Of a DNA stretch of 13,163 bases, positions 1 to 6,425 are shown piece after piece; the first letter of the stretch is position 1, and every line of letters begins with the position of its first letter. The position numbers and the translations under genes were made by a program. The DNA is from Treponema sp. (lineage in GTDB: Bacteria > Spirochaetota > Spirochaetia > Treponematales > Breznakiellaceae): assembly GCA_031288575.1 (NCBI GenBank), contig JAITRD010000211.1:1-13163 (forward strand), written 5' to 3'. The notes under the pieces are model-generated. The model did not search any database. It had not been told where the DNA came from and saw only the letters and a list, made by a program, of their open reading frames with translations.

Positions 1-1370
1 TTCTTCTTGAAGCAAAAGAACAAATTATCCGCGAAAAAAACCAGCAGGAGAGGGAGACTCGGGAACGCAGGGCCGAACTGCAGCGATACGAACGCCGTGT
101 CGTGCAAAAAGAAGAGACCTTAGATAAAAAGACAAGTCAAATAGAAAAAATGGAACAGGCCCTGGCCGAAAAGGAACAGGCCTTTGAAGACCGGGAGGAA
201 GCCCTGGGCCGGGAAGAGGACCGGTACCGGGAAGAATTGGAACGGATTTCCGGATTAACCAGCGAAGAAGCAAAGGCTTTGATTATCCAGGATTTGGAAA
301 ATGAAGCAAAGCATGACGCCCAGGCACTGATTAATAAGATTGAGCAGGAGGCTAATTTAGCGGGCGAAAAAAAGGCCCGGGACATCCTGGTGGCAACCAT
401 TCAGCGGCTTGCCACGGAAGTAACCGGGGAAGTAACCGTAGCTACCGTCATTTTGCCCAACGATGAGATGAAGGGCCGGATTATCGGCCGGGAGGGGCGG
501 AATATCCGTACCCTGGAGACCCTCACCGGGGTGGACATTATCATCGACGATACCCCCGAGGCGGTGGTTATTTCCTGTTTTGACCCGGTGCGCCGGGAAA
601 TTGCCAAGGTGGCGCTGGAACGGCTTATCACCGACGGGCGGATCCATCCCGCCCGGATTGAGGAGATCGTTACCAAGGTTACCAAGGATATATCCCAGAA
701 AATCTTTGAAGAAGGCGAAAAGGTCCTCTTTGACCTGGGAATTCACAATATCAAGCAGGATGCCATCCGCGCCCTGGGGCGGCTCTATTTTCGTACCAGT
801 TACGGTCAGAATGTTCTTTACCATTCCAAGGAAGTGGCGATCATCGCCGGAATTCTGGCGGCGGAGATCGGCGCCAACCGGGAATTGGCCAAACGGGGGG
901 CCCTGCTCCACGATATCGGCAAGGGGGTGGAATCCGATTCCGACCTGAACCACGCGGAAATCGGCATGGATATGGCCCGGAAAATGGGGGAGGACCCCCG
1001 GATCATCAATGCAATCGGGAGCCACCACAACGACATGGAGCCTTCCTGCATTGAATCGGTGCTGGTCCAAATCGCCGATGCCATATCCGCCGCCCGGCCC
1101 GGCGCCCGGCGGGAAACCTTGGACAATTACATCAAACGCCTGGAAAACCTGGAAAACATTGCCGAAGGCTTTACCGGGGTGGATAAGGCCTTTGCCATCC
1201 AGGCGGGCCGGGAACTGCGGATTATCGTGAATAACGAGGCGGTAAACGATGAGCAGTCCAAGGACCTGGCCAAGGAAATCGCGAAAAAGATTGAGAATGA
1301 CCTCCGTTATCCGGGCAGGATCAAAGTAACCATCATCCGGGAAACCCGGATTGTAGAATACGCCCGGTGA
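1..1370 (+). CDS. rny: Ribonuclease Y, 5'-truncated by the window edge
   Basis: RNase Y is a membrane-anchored endoribonuclease that starts mRNA decay. The reading frame is open from base 3, so the gene begins outside the window; a GTG at 102 is internal and should not be taken as the start. The 455 visible residues show, in order, a charged coiled coil (about 1-85, continuing upstream), a KH RNA-binding domain with GREGRN at residues 162-167, and an HD phosphohydrolase domain with LLHDIGKG (His303-Asp304, codons at 909-914) followed by the conserved GSHHND. The family is usually about 510-520 aa, so roughly 60 residues are missing, including the N-terminal membrane helix. The C-terminus ends in the typical IKVTIIRETR...EYAR. 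It converges on sdaAA with a gap of 29 bp that shows no good terminator. The ymdB partner lies 2.4 kb downstream on the same strand. Family assignment is secure. Confidence 0.97.
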   Translation, partial: LLEAKEQIIREKNQQERETRERRAELQRYERRVVQKEETLDKKTSQIEKMEQALAEKEQAFEDREEALGREEDRYREELERISGLTSEEAKALIIQDLENEAKHDAQALINKIEQEANLAGEKKARDILVATIQRLATEVTGEVTVATVILPNDEMKGRIIGREGRNIRTLETLTGVDIIIDDTPEAVVISCFDPVRREIAKVALERLITDGRIHPARIEEIVTKVTKDISQKIFEEGEKVLFDLGIHNIKQDAIRALGRLYFRTSYGQNVLYHSKEVAIIAGILAAEIGANRELAKRGALLHDIGKGVESDSDLNHAEIGMDMARKMGEDPRIINAIGSHHNDMEPSCIESVLVQIADAISAARPGARRETLDNYIKRLENLENIAEGFTGVDKAFAIQAGRELRIIVNNEAVNDEQSKDLAKEIAKKIENDLRYPGRIKVTIIRETRIVEYAR

Positions 1371-1399
1371 GCGGGGGCATGGAAGCCGGGAAAACCCTG

Positions 1400-2272
1400 T
1401 TATCCGAAGATCCTCTTTTTTAGCATCAGCCCCGTCGGGGTGGTCGCCAGGCCGCCCTGGGCGGTTTCTTTGAGCCCTGACGGCAGGGCTTCGCCGACTT
1501 CCCGCATGGCCCCGATTACCTCGTCCACGGGGATAACGCTTTTAATGCCCGCCAGGGCCATATCCGCCGCGGCAAGGGCGCACATGATTCCCCCGGCATT
1601 ACGTTTGACGCAGGGGACTTCCACCAGGCCCGCCACGGGATCGCATACCAGGCCAAGCTGGTTTTTGATCGCAATGGCACAGGCTTCGGCCGCCAGCAGG
1701 GGACCGCCGCCGGATAATTCCGTCAGGGCCCCCGCCGCCATGGCCGCGGCGCTGCCGCATTCGGCCTGGCAGCCCCCTTCGGCGCCGGCAAGGCTTGCCT
1801 CATTGGCGATCACCAAACCCAGGGCGCCGGCGGTAAAAAGGGCCATTACCGCGGCCTCTTCCGTAACCCCCCTTTCATCGATCATGGTCAGGATTGCGGC
1901 GGGTAAAATACCGCAGGAACCGGCGGTGGGGGCGGCCACGATCTTCCCCATGGCCGCATTATACTCCGCAATCGCGATAGCCCGGGCCATGGCCCGGGCG
2001 CAAAAGGAGCCGGTAAGGGGGTTAATTTCCGCATAACGGGTCATGCGGAAACCGCCGCCGCCGGTAAGCCCGCTGGTGGACCGTAAATCCTCGGCGGCCC
2101 CCTTTTCAGCCGCCCGCCGCATTACCTCCAGGTTATCTTTCATGCGTTTAAAGATTTTTTCCGGGGGCAGGTCCATTGCCTCCGCCTGATCCGCCAGGAC
2201 GAGATCGGAAATCCTTTTTCCCGCTTCCGCCGCCTGCTTGGCAAGCTGGGCTATCGAATGGTATTCCAGCAT
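1400..2272 (-). CDS. sdaAA: L-serine dehydratase, iron-sulfur-dependent, alpha chain
   Basis: This is the catalytic chain of the two-subunit [4Fe-4S] L-serine dehydratase, which converts L-serine to pyruvate and ammonia in the cytoplasm. The protein is 290 aa, the usual length for the alpha chain. Visible marks are the STSGLTGGGGFRM segment (65-77), PTAGSCGILPA (115-125), and candidate cluster-ligand cysteines at 172 (ECGSA), 210 (CDPVAG) and 221 (PCVKRNAGG). The 11-residue spacing of the last two matches the family. The ATG at 2272 lies 7 bp after the sdaAB stop, and GAGGGG sits about 13 nt before it inside the end of sdaAB, so the two are co-transcribed with sdaAB first. As in Firmicutes, the enzyme is split into two genes rather than fused as in E. 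coli SdaA. The cluster makes the enzyme oxygen-sensitive in known members, which fits an anaerobe. Confidence 0.96.
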   Translation of the reverse strand: MLEYHSIAQLAKQAAEAGKRISDLVLADQAEAMDLPPEKIFKRMKDNLEVMRRAAEKGAAEDLRSTSGLTGGGGFRMTRYAEINPLTGSFCARAMARAIAIAEYNAAMGKIVAAPTAGSCGILPAAILTMIDERGVTEEAAVMALFTAGALGLVIANEASLAGAEGGCQAECGSAAAMAAGALTELSGGGPLLAAEACAIAIKNQLGLVCDPVAGLVEVPCVKRNAGGIMCALAAADMALAGIKSVIPVDEVIGAMREVGEALPSGLKETAQGGLATTPTGLMLKKRIFG

Positions 2273-2279
2273 GGGCGTT

Positions 2280-2960
2280 TTAATTCCCCTCGTTTTGATT
2301 TGCCCGCAGATACACCACGCTGTTTATATGGGGCAGGCTCCGCAGTTTGTTCACCATTTCACGCTCCATAGAGCCGTCAATTTCCAGGGTCATCACCGCC
2401 TCAAAACCCCGGTGGGGGCGGTTAAGCTTAAAATTGCCGATATTAATGCCCATTTCCGCCATCCGGGAGGTAACTTGGGCAATCATCCCCGGCATATCCT
2501 GATGGGCAATAATGAGGGTATCCGAATTTCCGGTAAAGGCGGTTTCCATTTCATTAACGCCGGTGATCAGAATATTACCGCCCCCCACGGAAGCGCCCTG
2601 GACAAGACATTCCTTGCCGCTTTCTCCCGCCAGATGGATCTTGGCAGTATTGGGATGGGCCTTGGGGATTTTTATCTCGGCGATATTGAAAATAAGTCCC
2701 CGTTCCCGGGCAATCGAAAAACTGTCACGAATTCTTTCATCCTCCGGGAGCATCCCCAAGAGGCCGCCGATAATCGCCCGGTCGGTACCGTGACCGCGGC
2801 AGGTCTGGGCAAAGGAACCGGCTAAACCGATATCCGCCTTATGCACATCCTCCCCCAGAATTTTCCAGCTTACCCTGCCGATACGCAGGGCCCCGGCCGT
2901 ATGGGAACTTGAGGGGCCAATCATCACCGGACCGATAATATCAAAAACATTCATTGCCAT
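2280..2960 (-). CDS. sdaAB: L-serine dehydratase, iron-sulfur-dependent, beta chain
   Basis: This is the partner chain of SdaAA, 226 aa. The N-terminal domain opens with FDIIGPVMIGPSSSHTAG (about residues 5-22), the signature of the serine dehydratase beta domain. The C-terminal part from about residue 148 (TLIIAHQDMPGMIAQVTSRM) is an ACT domain, expected to sense amino acids or stabilise the complex. Two in-frame starts exist, ATG at 2960 and ATG at 2954 (MNVFDIIG); the first was kept, but neither has a Shine-Dalgarno. A TATACT -10-like hexamer lies 8 nt upstream of the first ATG (2969-2974 on the minus strand), so the message may be almost leaderless. The stop is 7 bp before sdaAA. Family assignment is firm; the exact start is less so. 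Confidence 0.95.
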   Translation of the reverse strand: MAMNVFDIIGPVMIGPSSSHTAGALRIGRVSWKILGEDVHKADIGLAGSFAQTCRGHGTDRAIIGGLLGMLPEDERIRDSFSIARERGLIFNIAEIKIPKAHPNTAKIHLAGESGKECLVQGASVGGGNILITGVNEMETAFTGNSDTLIIAHQDMPGMIAQVTSRMAEMGINIGNFKLNRPHRGFEAVMTLEIDGSMEREMVNKLRSLPHINSVVYLRANQNEGN

Positions 2961-2968
2961 ACATTAAA

Positions 2969-2974
2969 AGTATA
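2969..2974 (-). promoter_or_regulatory. Candidate -10 element (TATACT) of the sdaAB-sdaAA operon
   Basis: TATACT on the minus strand, 5/6 matches to TATAAT, lies 8 nt before the sdaAB ATG. No convincing -35 hexamer is present at 16-18 nt, and no Shine-Dalgarno lies between it and either possible ATG. It was picked out because the same close -10/start arrangement recurs elsewhere in the window. Weak on its own. Confidence 0.35.
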
Positions 2975-3039
2975 AAGCATTAACAGGGGGCATTTCCCGG
3001 TAAAGCCGGGACGGGTTGTTTTAAAGCAAACGGTCCTGT

Positions 3040-3393
3040 TCAGGGGCCGTCTTTATCCTGAATTTCCAAAAGAAGGCCGATTTGTTTGAGGATATAATCC
3101 CGAAACTGGGGGTCAAGCTCCCGAAAGAGGCTGACCAGTTTGGTTAATTCCTCATCGGAATGTTCGTTAAATACGGGACCTTCTCCGGTTTTAAGCCAAT
3201 CCGCGTTTACGTTGAAGGAAGAGCAAATTAATTTAATGAGCCGGTCATTAACTTTGCGTTTTTCCGTTTCCACTCCGGCCAAGTACCCGCCGGAAAGGGA
3301 TATCACGCGGGAGAACTGTACCTGGGATAACTTAAGAGTCTCACGAACTTGCTTAATGCGGCGGTTGATGGATATCACAGGCATTTTCTTCAT
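3040..3393 (-). CDS. XRE-family helix-turn-helix regulator
   Basis: This is a 117-aa DNA-binding protein of the Cro/CI (XRE) type. Residues about 11-70 form the HTH_3 domain: RIKQVRETLKLSQVQFSRVI, then the recognition-helix region LSGGYLAGVETEKRKV, then an ICSSFNVNADWLKTGEGP motif typical of short phage-like regulators in anaerobes. The remaining C-terminal helix (about 80-115) probably mediates dimerisation. The start is ATG 3393 or the ATG at 3384; the two differ by three residues. It is divergent from the 70-aa ORF, and a perfect 10-bp palindrome (ATGATATCAT, 3403-3412) overlaps its own -10, so autorepression is likely. The gene and its upstream region are more AT-rich than the surroundings, which may indicate acquisition. 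Its target beyond this locus is unknown. Confidence 0.88.
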   Translation of the reverse strand: MKKMPVISINRRIKQVRETLKLSQVQFSRVISLSGGYLAGVETEKRKVNDRLIKLICSSFNVNADWLKTGEGPVFNEHSDEELTKLVSLFRELDPQFRDYILKQIGLLLEIQDKDGP

Positions 3394-3402
3394 TACCCTG
3401 TG

Positions 3403-3432
3403 ATGATATCATGTAAAAAACCTCTTCGACAA
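3403..3432 (-). promoter_or_regulatory. Promoter of the XRE gene, with palindromic operator over the -10
   Basis: On the minus strand TTGTCG (3427-3432) and TATCAT (3403-3408) are separated by 18 nt. The -10 lies 9 nt before the ATG at 3393, leaving a leader of only a few bases. The perfect palindrome ATGATATCAT at 3403-3412 covers the -10, as expected for an autorepressor site. The hexamers are moderate (4/6 and 5/6 matches). Confidence 0.5.
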
Positions 3433-3451
3433 GATAATTCATAAATAAATA

Positions 3452-3480
3452 TTGACCTGATAACTATATCATATTATAAT
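3452..3480 (+). promoter_or_regulatory. Strong sigma70-type promoter upstream of the 70-aa ORF
   Basis: TTGACC (3452-3457) and a consensus TATAAT (3475-3480) are separated by exactly 17 nt. This is the best promoter match in the window. Transcription should start near 3487, giving a leader of about 67 nt. The spacer holds an inverted repeat TGATA-N4-TATCA (3458-3471), a candidate operator for the divergent XRE protein. Confidence 0.75.
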
Positions 3481-3553
3481 TCTGCCATAGTAAATAGCAT
3501 CTTTTAAAAACCGCCTCCCTTAAAAAGGCTTTTATCTTAAAAAAGGATGATTT

Positions 3554-3766
3554 ATGACGGAATTGCCGGAAAAATTCGAGGGAGAAACTAAACTTTCCGT
3601 GGAAGAAGCGGAGACCGCCCTAATCGGCGCGGGATATTGCCGTTTGTCGGAAATAAATAGGAAGGTAATCGCCGGAAAAGCGGAAGCCCTGGCATTTGCC
3701 CAGGAAGCGGCGGAACAGGGGGAGCCGAAAAAAGGACGGGAAAGGGCCTTGCCCGGGGAAGGTTAA
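3554..3766 (+). CDS. Small conserved-looking protein of unknown function, 70 aa
   Basis: No family is recognised. The start is well supported: AGGA at 3544-3547 lies 6 nt before the ATG, one of the few clear Shine-Dalgarno sites here, and a near-consensus promoter lies upstream. The product is acidic, glutamate- and alanine-rich and probably mostly helical (SVEEAETALIGAGYCRLSEI, then a long AEALAFAQEAAEQ helix), with a charged Gly/Arg/Glu-rich tail. There is no signal peptide, membrane segment or metal motif; one cysteine is present at residue 29. Codon use (gcg, gcc, ggg, cgg) resembles neighbouring genes, which supports real coding. It is divergent from the XRE regulator and 48 bp before ymdB, so it may be controlled by XRE and may be co-transcribed with ymdB. 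Function is unknown. Confidence 0.7.
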   Translation: MTELPEKFEGETKLSVEEAETALIGAGYCRLSEINRKVIAGKAEALAFAQEAAEQGEPKKGRERALPGEG

Positions 3767-3767
3767 A

Positions 3768-3790
3768 AAAGCTAGGGGCTTTATCTTATT
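3768..3790 (+). terminator. Weak hairpin after the 70-aa ORF
   Basis: AAAGC (3768-3772) pairs with GCTTT (3778-3782) around a TAGGG loop, just after the stop codon, and is followed by ATCTTATT. The stem is only 5 bp and the T-run is broken, so read-through into ymdB is plausible. Confidence 0.25.
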
Positions 3791-3802
3791 TCCGATACCC
3801 TT

Positions 3803-3808
3803 TAGAAT
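3803..3808 (+). promoter_or_regulatory. Candidate -10 (TAGAAT) placing ymdB on a leaderless transcript
   Basis: TAGAAT (5/6 matches) ends 6 nt before the ymdB ATG, with a poor -35 (TTTATC, 3780-3785) 17 nt upstream. No Shine-Dalgarno precedes the ATG. The expected transcription start falls at or next to the start codon. Confidence 0.4.
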
Positions 3809-3814
3809 TGCCCT

Positions 3815-4684
3815 ATGTCGATTTTACGGGCCCTTATGATCGGTGATGTGGTCGGGGAACCGGGGCTTTTGGCCCTGGAGAAAAAACTTCCCGGCCTTAT
3901 TCGGGAATATGCCGCGGATTTTGTTACGGTAAACGGGGAAAACGCCGCCGACGGTTTTGGCTTGACCGGGGATACCCTGGGACGGATATTGAACGCCGGG
4001 GCGGATGTGGTTACTTCGGGGAACCATATTTGGGAGAAGCGGGAATTCTGGCCCGTCCTGGATACGGAAACCCGGGTCCTGCGGCCCGCGAATTATCCCG
4101 CCGGAACCGCCGGCCGGGGCTGGGTAAAGATAGACAAGGCCCCGGCAGAGGGAGGGCTCCCCGTTTCTTGGATCGTGGTGAACCTTCAGGGCCGGGAACT
4201 TATGCCGCCCATTAACTGTCCCTTTAGGGAATTTGACGCCCTTGTCGACCGCTGGGGCGGCGGGGCAATGTCCCCGGAGTCTTCCCCGGAAGGGAACCTT
4301 CCCGGCGAAGGGAGCAAACCGGCGCCGGTGATACTGGTGGATTTTCACGCCGAATCCACCCGGGAAAAGGAGTCCCTGGCCTATTACCTGGACGGCAGGG
4401 TTTCCCTGGTGGCCGGCACCCATACCCATGTGCAAACCGCCGACGACAGGATCCTGCCCCGGGGTACCGGTTATATTACCGACCTGGGAATGTCGGGGGT
4501 AAAGGACAGCATTATCGGCATGGATACCAAGATTTGTTTAGACCGGGCGCGGAACCAGGTGCTTTACCGGATGGAATGCGCCAAGGGAGAGGGGGAGGTG
4601 CAGGGCATTGCCGCCGAGATCGACGGAGATACCGGGAAAACCCTTTCGATAAAACGGATAGATTCAGAACCAGTCCCGGTTTAA
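3815..4684 (+). CDS. ymdB: YmdB-family metallophosphoesterase (2',3'-cyclic nucleotide phosphodiesterase)
   Basis: The 289-aa protein belongs to the TIGR00282/YmdB family; Bacillus subtilis YmdB is a di-metal phosphodiesterase that hydrolyses 2',3'-cyclic nucleotides and affects biofilm and motility decisions. The metal ligands can be read in order: Asp11 (GDVVG), Glu42 and Asn43 (NGENAADG), Asn70 (SGNHIW), His178 (DFHAEST), His203 and His205 (GTHTHVQTAD). From memory of the B. subtilis ligands, the register is shifted by +3 in the first half and by +28 in the second, so about 25 residues have been inserted between Asn70 and His178. This matches a low-complexity Gly/Pro/Ser/Glu loop at residues 148-170. 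All catalytic residues are kept. No Shine-Dalgarno is visible; a TAGAAT -10 sits 6 nt before the ATG. The 3' end overlaps the convergent GerMN gene by 21 bp. RNase Y lies upstream on the same strand, recalling the ymdA-ymdB pair. Confidence 0.95.
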   Translation: MSILRALMIGDVVGEPGLLALEKKLPGLIREYAADFVTVNGENAADGFGLTGDTLGRILNAGADVVTSGNHIWEKREFWPVLDTETRVLRPANYPAGTAGRGWVKIDKAPAEGGLPVSWIVVNLQGRELMPPINCPFREFDALVDRWGGGAMSPESSPEGNLPGEGSKPAPVILVDFHAESTREKESLAYYLDGRVSLVAGTHTHVQTADDRILPRGTGYITDLGMSGVKDSIIGMDTKICLDRARNQVLYRMECAKGEGEVQGIAAEIDGDTGKTLSIKRIDSEPVPV

Positions 4685-5524
4685 GGGGCTGCCGATTTGG
4701 ATCCCCTCCCCCAGATAATCTATGCGCCGTCCTTCGATAAGGATCTGCACGTCCCTGATATTGGAAAATTCCGTCGCGGTCCAGACGATTTGTTGAAGCT
4801 GGGCCGCGTATCCCTCCACGCCGTAGGTGTTATACTGGAATTCTTCATTAAAGTTGATATAGGCGGTTTGCCCCCGGACCATGGCGGAGAGGATCCTCGT
4901 TCCCCGGGGAATAAAGTTCTGGATGTTTCTGCCCTGCTCTTCCGCGGAGGGGCCCTGCAACAGGGTTTGCAGCACGTCTAACAGGGGCGAATCCGAAAGG
5001 GGAAGTTTCCTCATTACCTGAGCCCGGAGGATCGCGCCGTCCGAATCAATCCGGATAAAATAGAGGGTCCGCTCCCGGGTTTCCGGGGGATCGGGCTGGG
5101 CAGGGGGGGTATTTTCGGATATTTGCCCGGGAGGAAGGGCGGCAGGTTCGGACACCCCCAATGACGCCGGGGGCTGGGCTGTTTCCGGGTCTCCCCCCGG
5201 TTCAGGCGGCGGTGGTTCTTCGCCGGCAAGGGCCCCTTCCTGATCCGCCGGAACGCCCGCCGGGGACTGTTCCGCTTCCGGCTCCCGGGCCGGCTCGGGA
5301 AGGTCAGGCGGCAACTCCGGGAAAGACTCCGCCGACAGATCCGGCGGGATTGCCGGGGAATTTTTAAATAACCGTTGCGGGATTTGGGTTTCCTCCAGGG
5401 TGCCGCGTATGAGGTCACGGTTAATCATAAAAAGGCCGATAATCAGGATGAAAAAAGCCACCCAAAAGATGATGCCGATAGGCTTTTTGCTGGTTTTTTG
5501 CTGTTTTTTTGTTTGTAGGGCCAC
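4664..5524 (-). CDS. Membrane-anchored GerMN-domain protein
   Basis: The 286-aa protein has three parts. A lysine-rich start precedes one transmembrane helix (about 15-34, IGIIFWVAFFILIIGLFMI). A long Pro/Glu/Ala-rich linker follows (about 55-145). The C-terminus is a GerMN domain (about 148-286), with LYFIRIDSDG, PLLDVLQTLLQGPS, FIPRGTRILSAMVRGQTAYI and VEGYAAQLQQIVWTATEF. GerMN domains occur in spore germination GerM and in many envelope proteins of non-sporulating bacteria, where they are thought to bind ligands outside the inner membrane. There is no lipobox, so it is probably a periplasmic protein tethered by its N-terminus. The start is GTG at 5524; the nearby ATG at 5529 is out of frame. 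A TTGACC-N17-TATCAT promoter ends 6 nt before the GTG. It is divergent from the mla operon. The specific role is unknown. Confidence 0.87.
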   Translation of the reverse strand: MALQTKKQQKTSKKPIGIIFWVAFFILIIGLFMINRDLIRGTLEETQIPQRLFKNSPAIPPDLSAESFPELPPDLPEPAREPEAEQSPAGVPADQEGALAGEEPPPPEPGGDPETAQPPASLGVSEPAALPPGQISENTPPAQPDPPETRERTLYFIRIDSDGAILRAQVMRKLPLSDSPLLDVLQTLLQGPSAEEQGRNIQNFIPRGTRILSAMVRGQTAYINFNEEFQYNTYGVEGYAAQLQQIVWTATEFSNIRDVQILIEGRRIDYLGEGIQIGSPLNRDWF

Positions 5525-5530
5525 GTCATT

Positions 5531-5559
5531 ATGATAAGGGGAATAGCCGGAGCGGTCAA
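5531..5559 (-). promoter_or_regulatory. Promoter of the GerMN gene, leaderless geometry
   Basis: On the minus strand TTGACC (5554-5559) and TATCAT (5531-5536) are 17 nt apart, and the GTG start follows after 6 nt. The predicted transcription start coincides with the start codon, and no Shine-Dalgarno is present. It carries the same TTGACC -35 as the promoter at 3452. Confidence 0.65.
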
Positions 5560-5614
5560 CCGCCGTTTTAACCTAAAGCAAATGACCCTGCCTGGGTTTC
5601 GGGGGACCCGCAAA

Positions 5615-5643
5615 TTGCAATTTGAAGATCCCCCTGATATACT
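5615..5643 (+). promoter_or_regulatory. Promoter of the mlaEFD operon
   Basis: TTGCAA (5615-5620) and TATACT (5638-5643) are 17 nt apart. The expected start near 5650 gives a leader of about 11 nt to the ATG at 5661, with AGAAAGG as a weak, very close ribosome site. The promoter overlaps the alternative TTG start at 5622, which argues against that start. Confidence 0.55.
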
Positions 5644-5660
5644 GTAATAAGAGAAAGGCC

Positions 5661-6425
5661 ATGTTTCAGATTTTGAAGTGCAAGCTGGAGACAATCGGTC
5701 AATATTGTGTTTTTCTTGGAGAAATATGCCGGTGCGGGGTTAAGCGGCCCTTCCGTTTTACCCAATACCTCATGGAGATTGAACTTTTAGGGGTTAATTC
5801 GGTACTGATTATCTTTTTATCCGGGGGAGCCATCGGGATGATTTTTGCCCTGCAAATGGTTTCCCTCCTCCAGCCCTTTCAAGCGGAGGTTGGGGTTGGT
5901 GCGGCGGTGGCGGTGGCCCTGTCCCGGGAATTGGCCCCGGTTATCACCACCCTTATGCTCATCGCCAAAAACGGCTCCGCCATGGCGGCGGAACTGGGAA
6001 CCATGCGGGTTACCGAACAGATTGACGCCCTGGAATCCATGGCGGTCAGTCCCGTGCATTACCTGGTTTTGCCCAAGGTTTTTGCCTCCCTCGTGGTTTT
6101 TCCGGTTTTAACCCTGCTGGCCAATGTGATTGGAACCCTGGGCGCCTATTTTGTCTCGATTTACGCCTTTGACATTGATTCCGCAAGTTATATTGATTAT
6201 ATGTTTAATTTTTTATTTCCCCGGGATATTGTTACCGGTTTGATTAAAGCGGCGGTTATGGGGGTTATTGTGGCGACTATCTGTTGTTTTAACGGGCTTC
6301 GTACTTCCCAGGGGGCAAAGGGGGTCGGGAACAGCGCTACCAAAGCGGTAGTAGCATCCTCAGTAAGCATCCTTGTGGCGGACTATTTTTTAACTACCCT
6401 GATGCTGCCCTATATATACGCATGA
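5661..6425 (+). CDS. mlaE: MlaE-family lipid ABC transporter permease
   Basis: This is the inner-membrane permease of an MCE/Mla-type phospholipid transporter, 254 aa from ATG 5661, the normal size for MlaE. A TTG at 5622 would add 13 residues, but it lies between the -35 and -10 of a good promoter and was rejected. The body shows several hydrophobic segments (about 43-65, 80-103, 138-162, 198-220, 232-252). It also carries the family hallmark ELGTMRVTEQIDALESMAVS (111-130), the cytoplasmic coupling region that contacts MlaF. The C-terminal TSQGAKGVGNSATKAVVAS segment is also typical. Its stop overlaps the mlaF start by 4 bp (ATGA), so translation is probably coupled. No mlaB, mlaC or mlaA gene is present in this window. 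Confidence 0.95.
   Translation: MFQILKCKLETIGQYCVFLGEICRCGVKRPFRFTQYLMEIELLGVNSVLIIFLSGGAIGMIFALQMVSLLQPFQAEVGVGAAVAVALSRELAPVITTLMLIAKNGSAMAAELGTMRVTEQIDALESMAVSPVHYLVLPKVFASLVVFPVLTLLANVIGTLGAYFVSIYAFDIDSASYIDYMFNFLFPRDIVTGLIKAAVMGVIVATICCFNGLRTSQGAKGVGNSATKAVVASSVSILVADYFLTTLMLPYIYA

Noticed and set aside
357..1070. 237-aa open frame antisense to rny
   Set aside because: Shadow of the conserved KH and HD coding sequence; no recognisable domain or start signal.
1440..2036. 198-aa open frame antisense to sdaAA
   Set aside because: Fully covered by sdaAA, which is recognisable along its whole length; Ala/Pro/Ser-rich shadow product.
2995..3011. Hairpin TCCCGG-TAAAG-CCGGGA as terminator of the XRE gene
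   Set aside because: A good 6-bp stem, but on the minus strand it is not followed by a T-run, and no + strand gene ends before it.
3513..3540. Attenuator-like hairpin in the leader of the 70-aa ORF
   Set aside because: The possible stems are only 4 bp (GCCT/AGGC or CCTT/AAGG) and the T-run is broken; too weak to annotate.
5622..5660. TTG start adding 13 residues to MlaE
   Set aside because: The TTG lies between the -35 and -10 hexamers of the mla promoter and would not be in the transcript.
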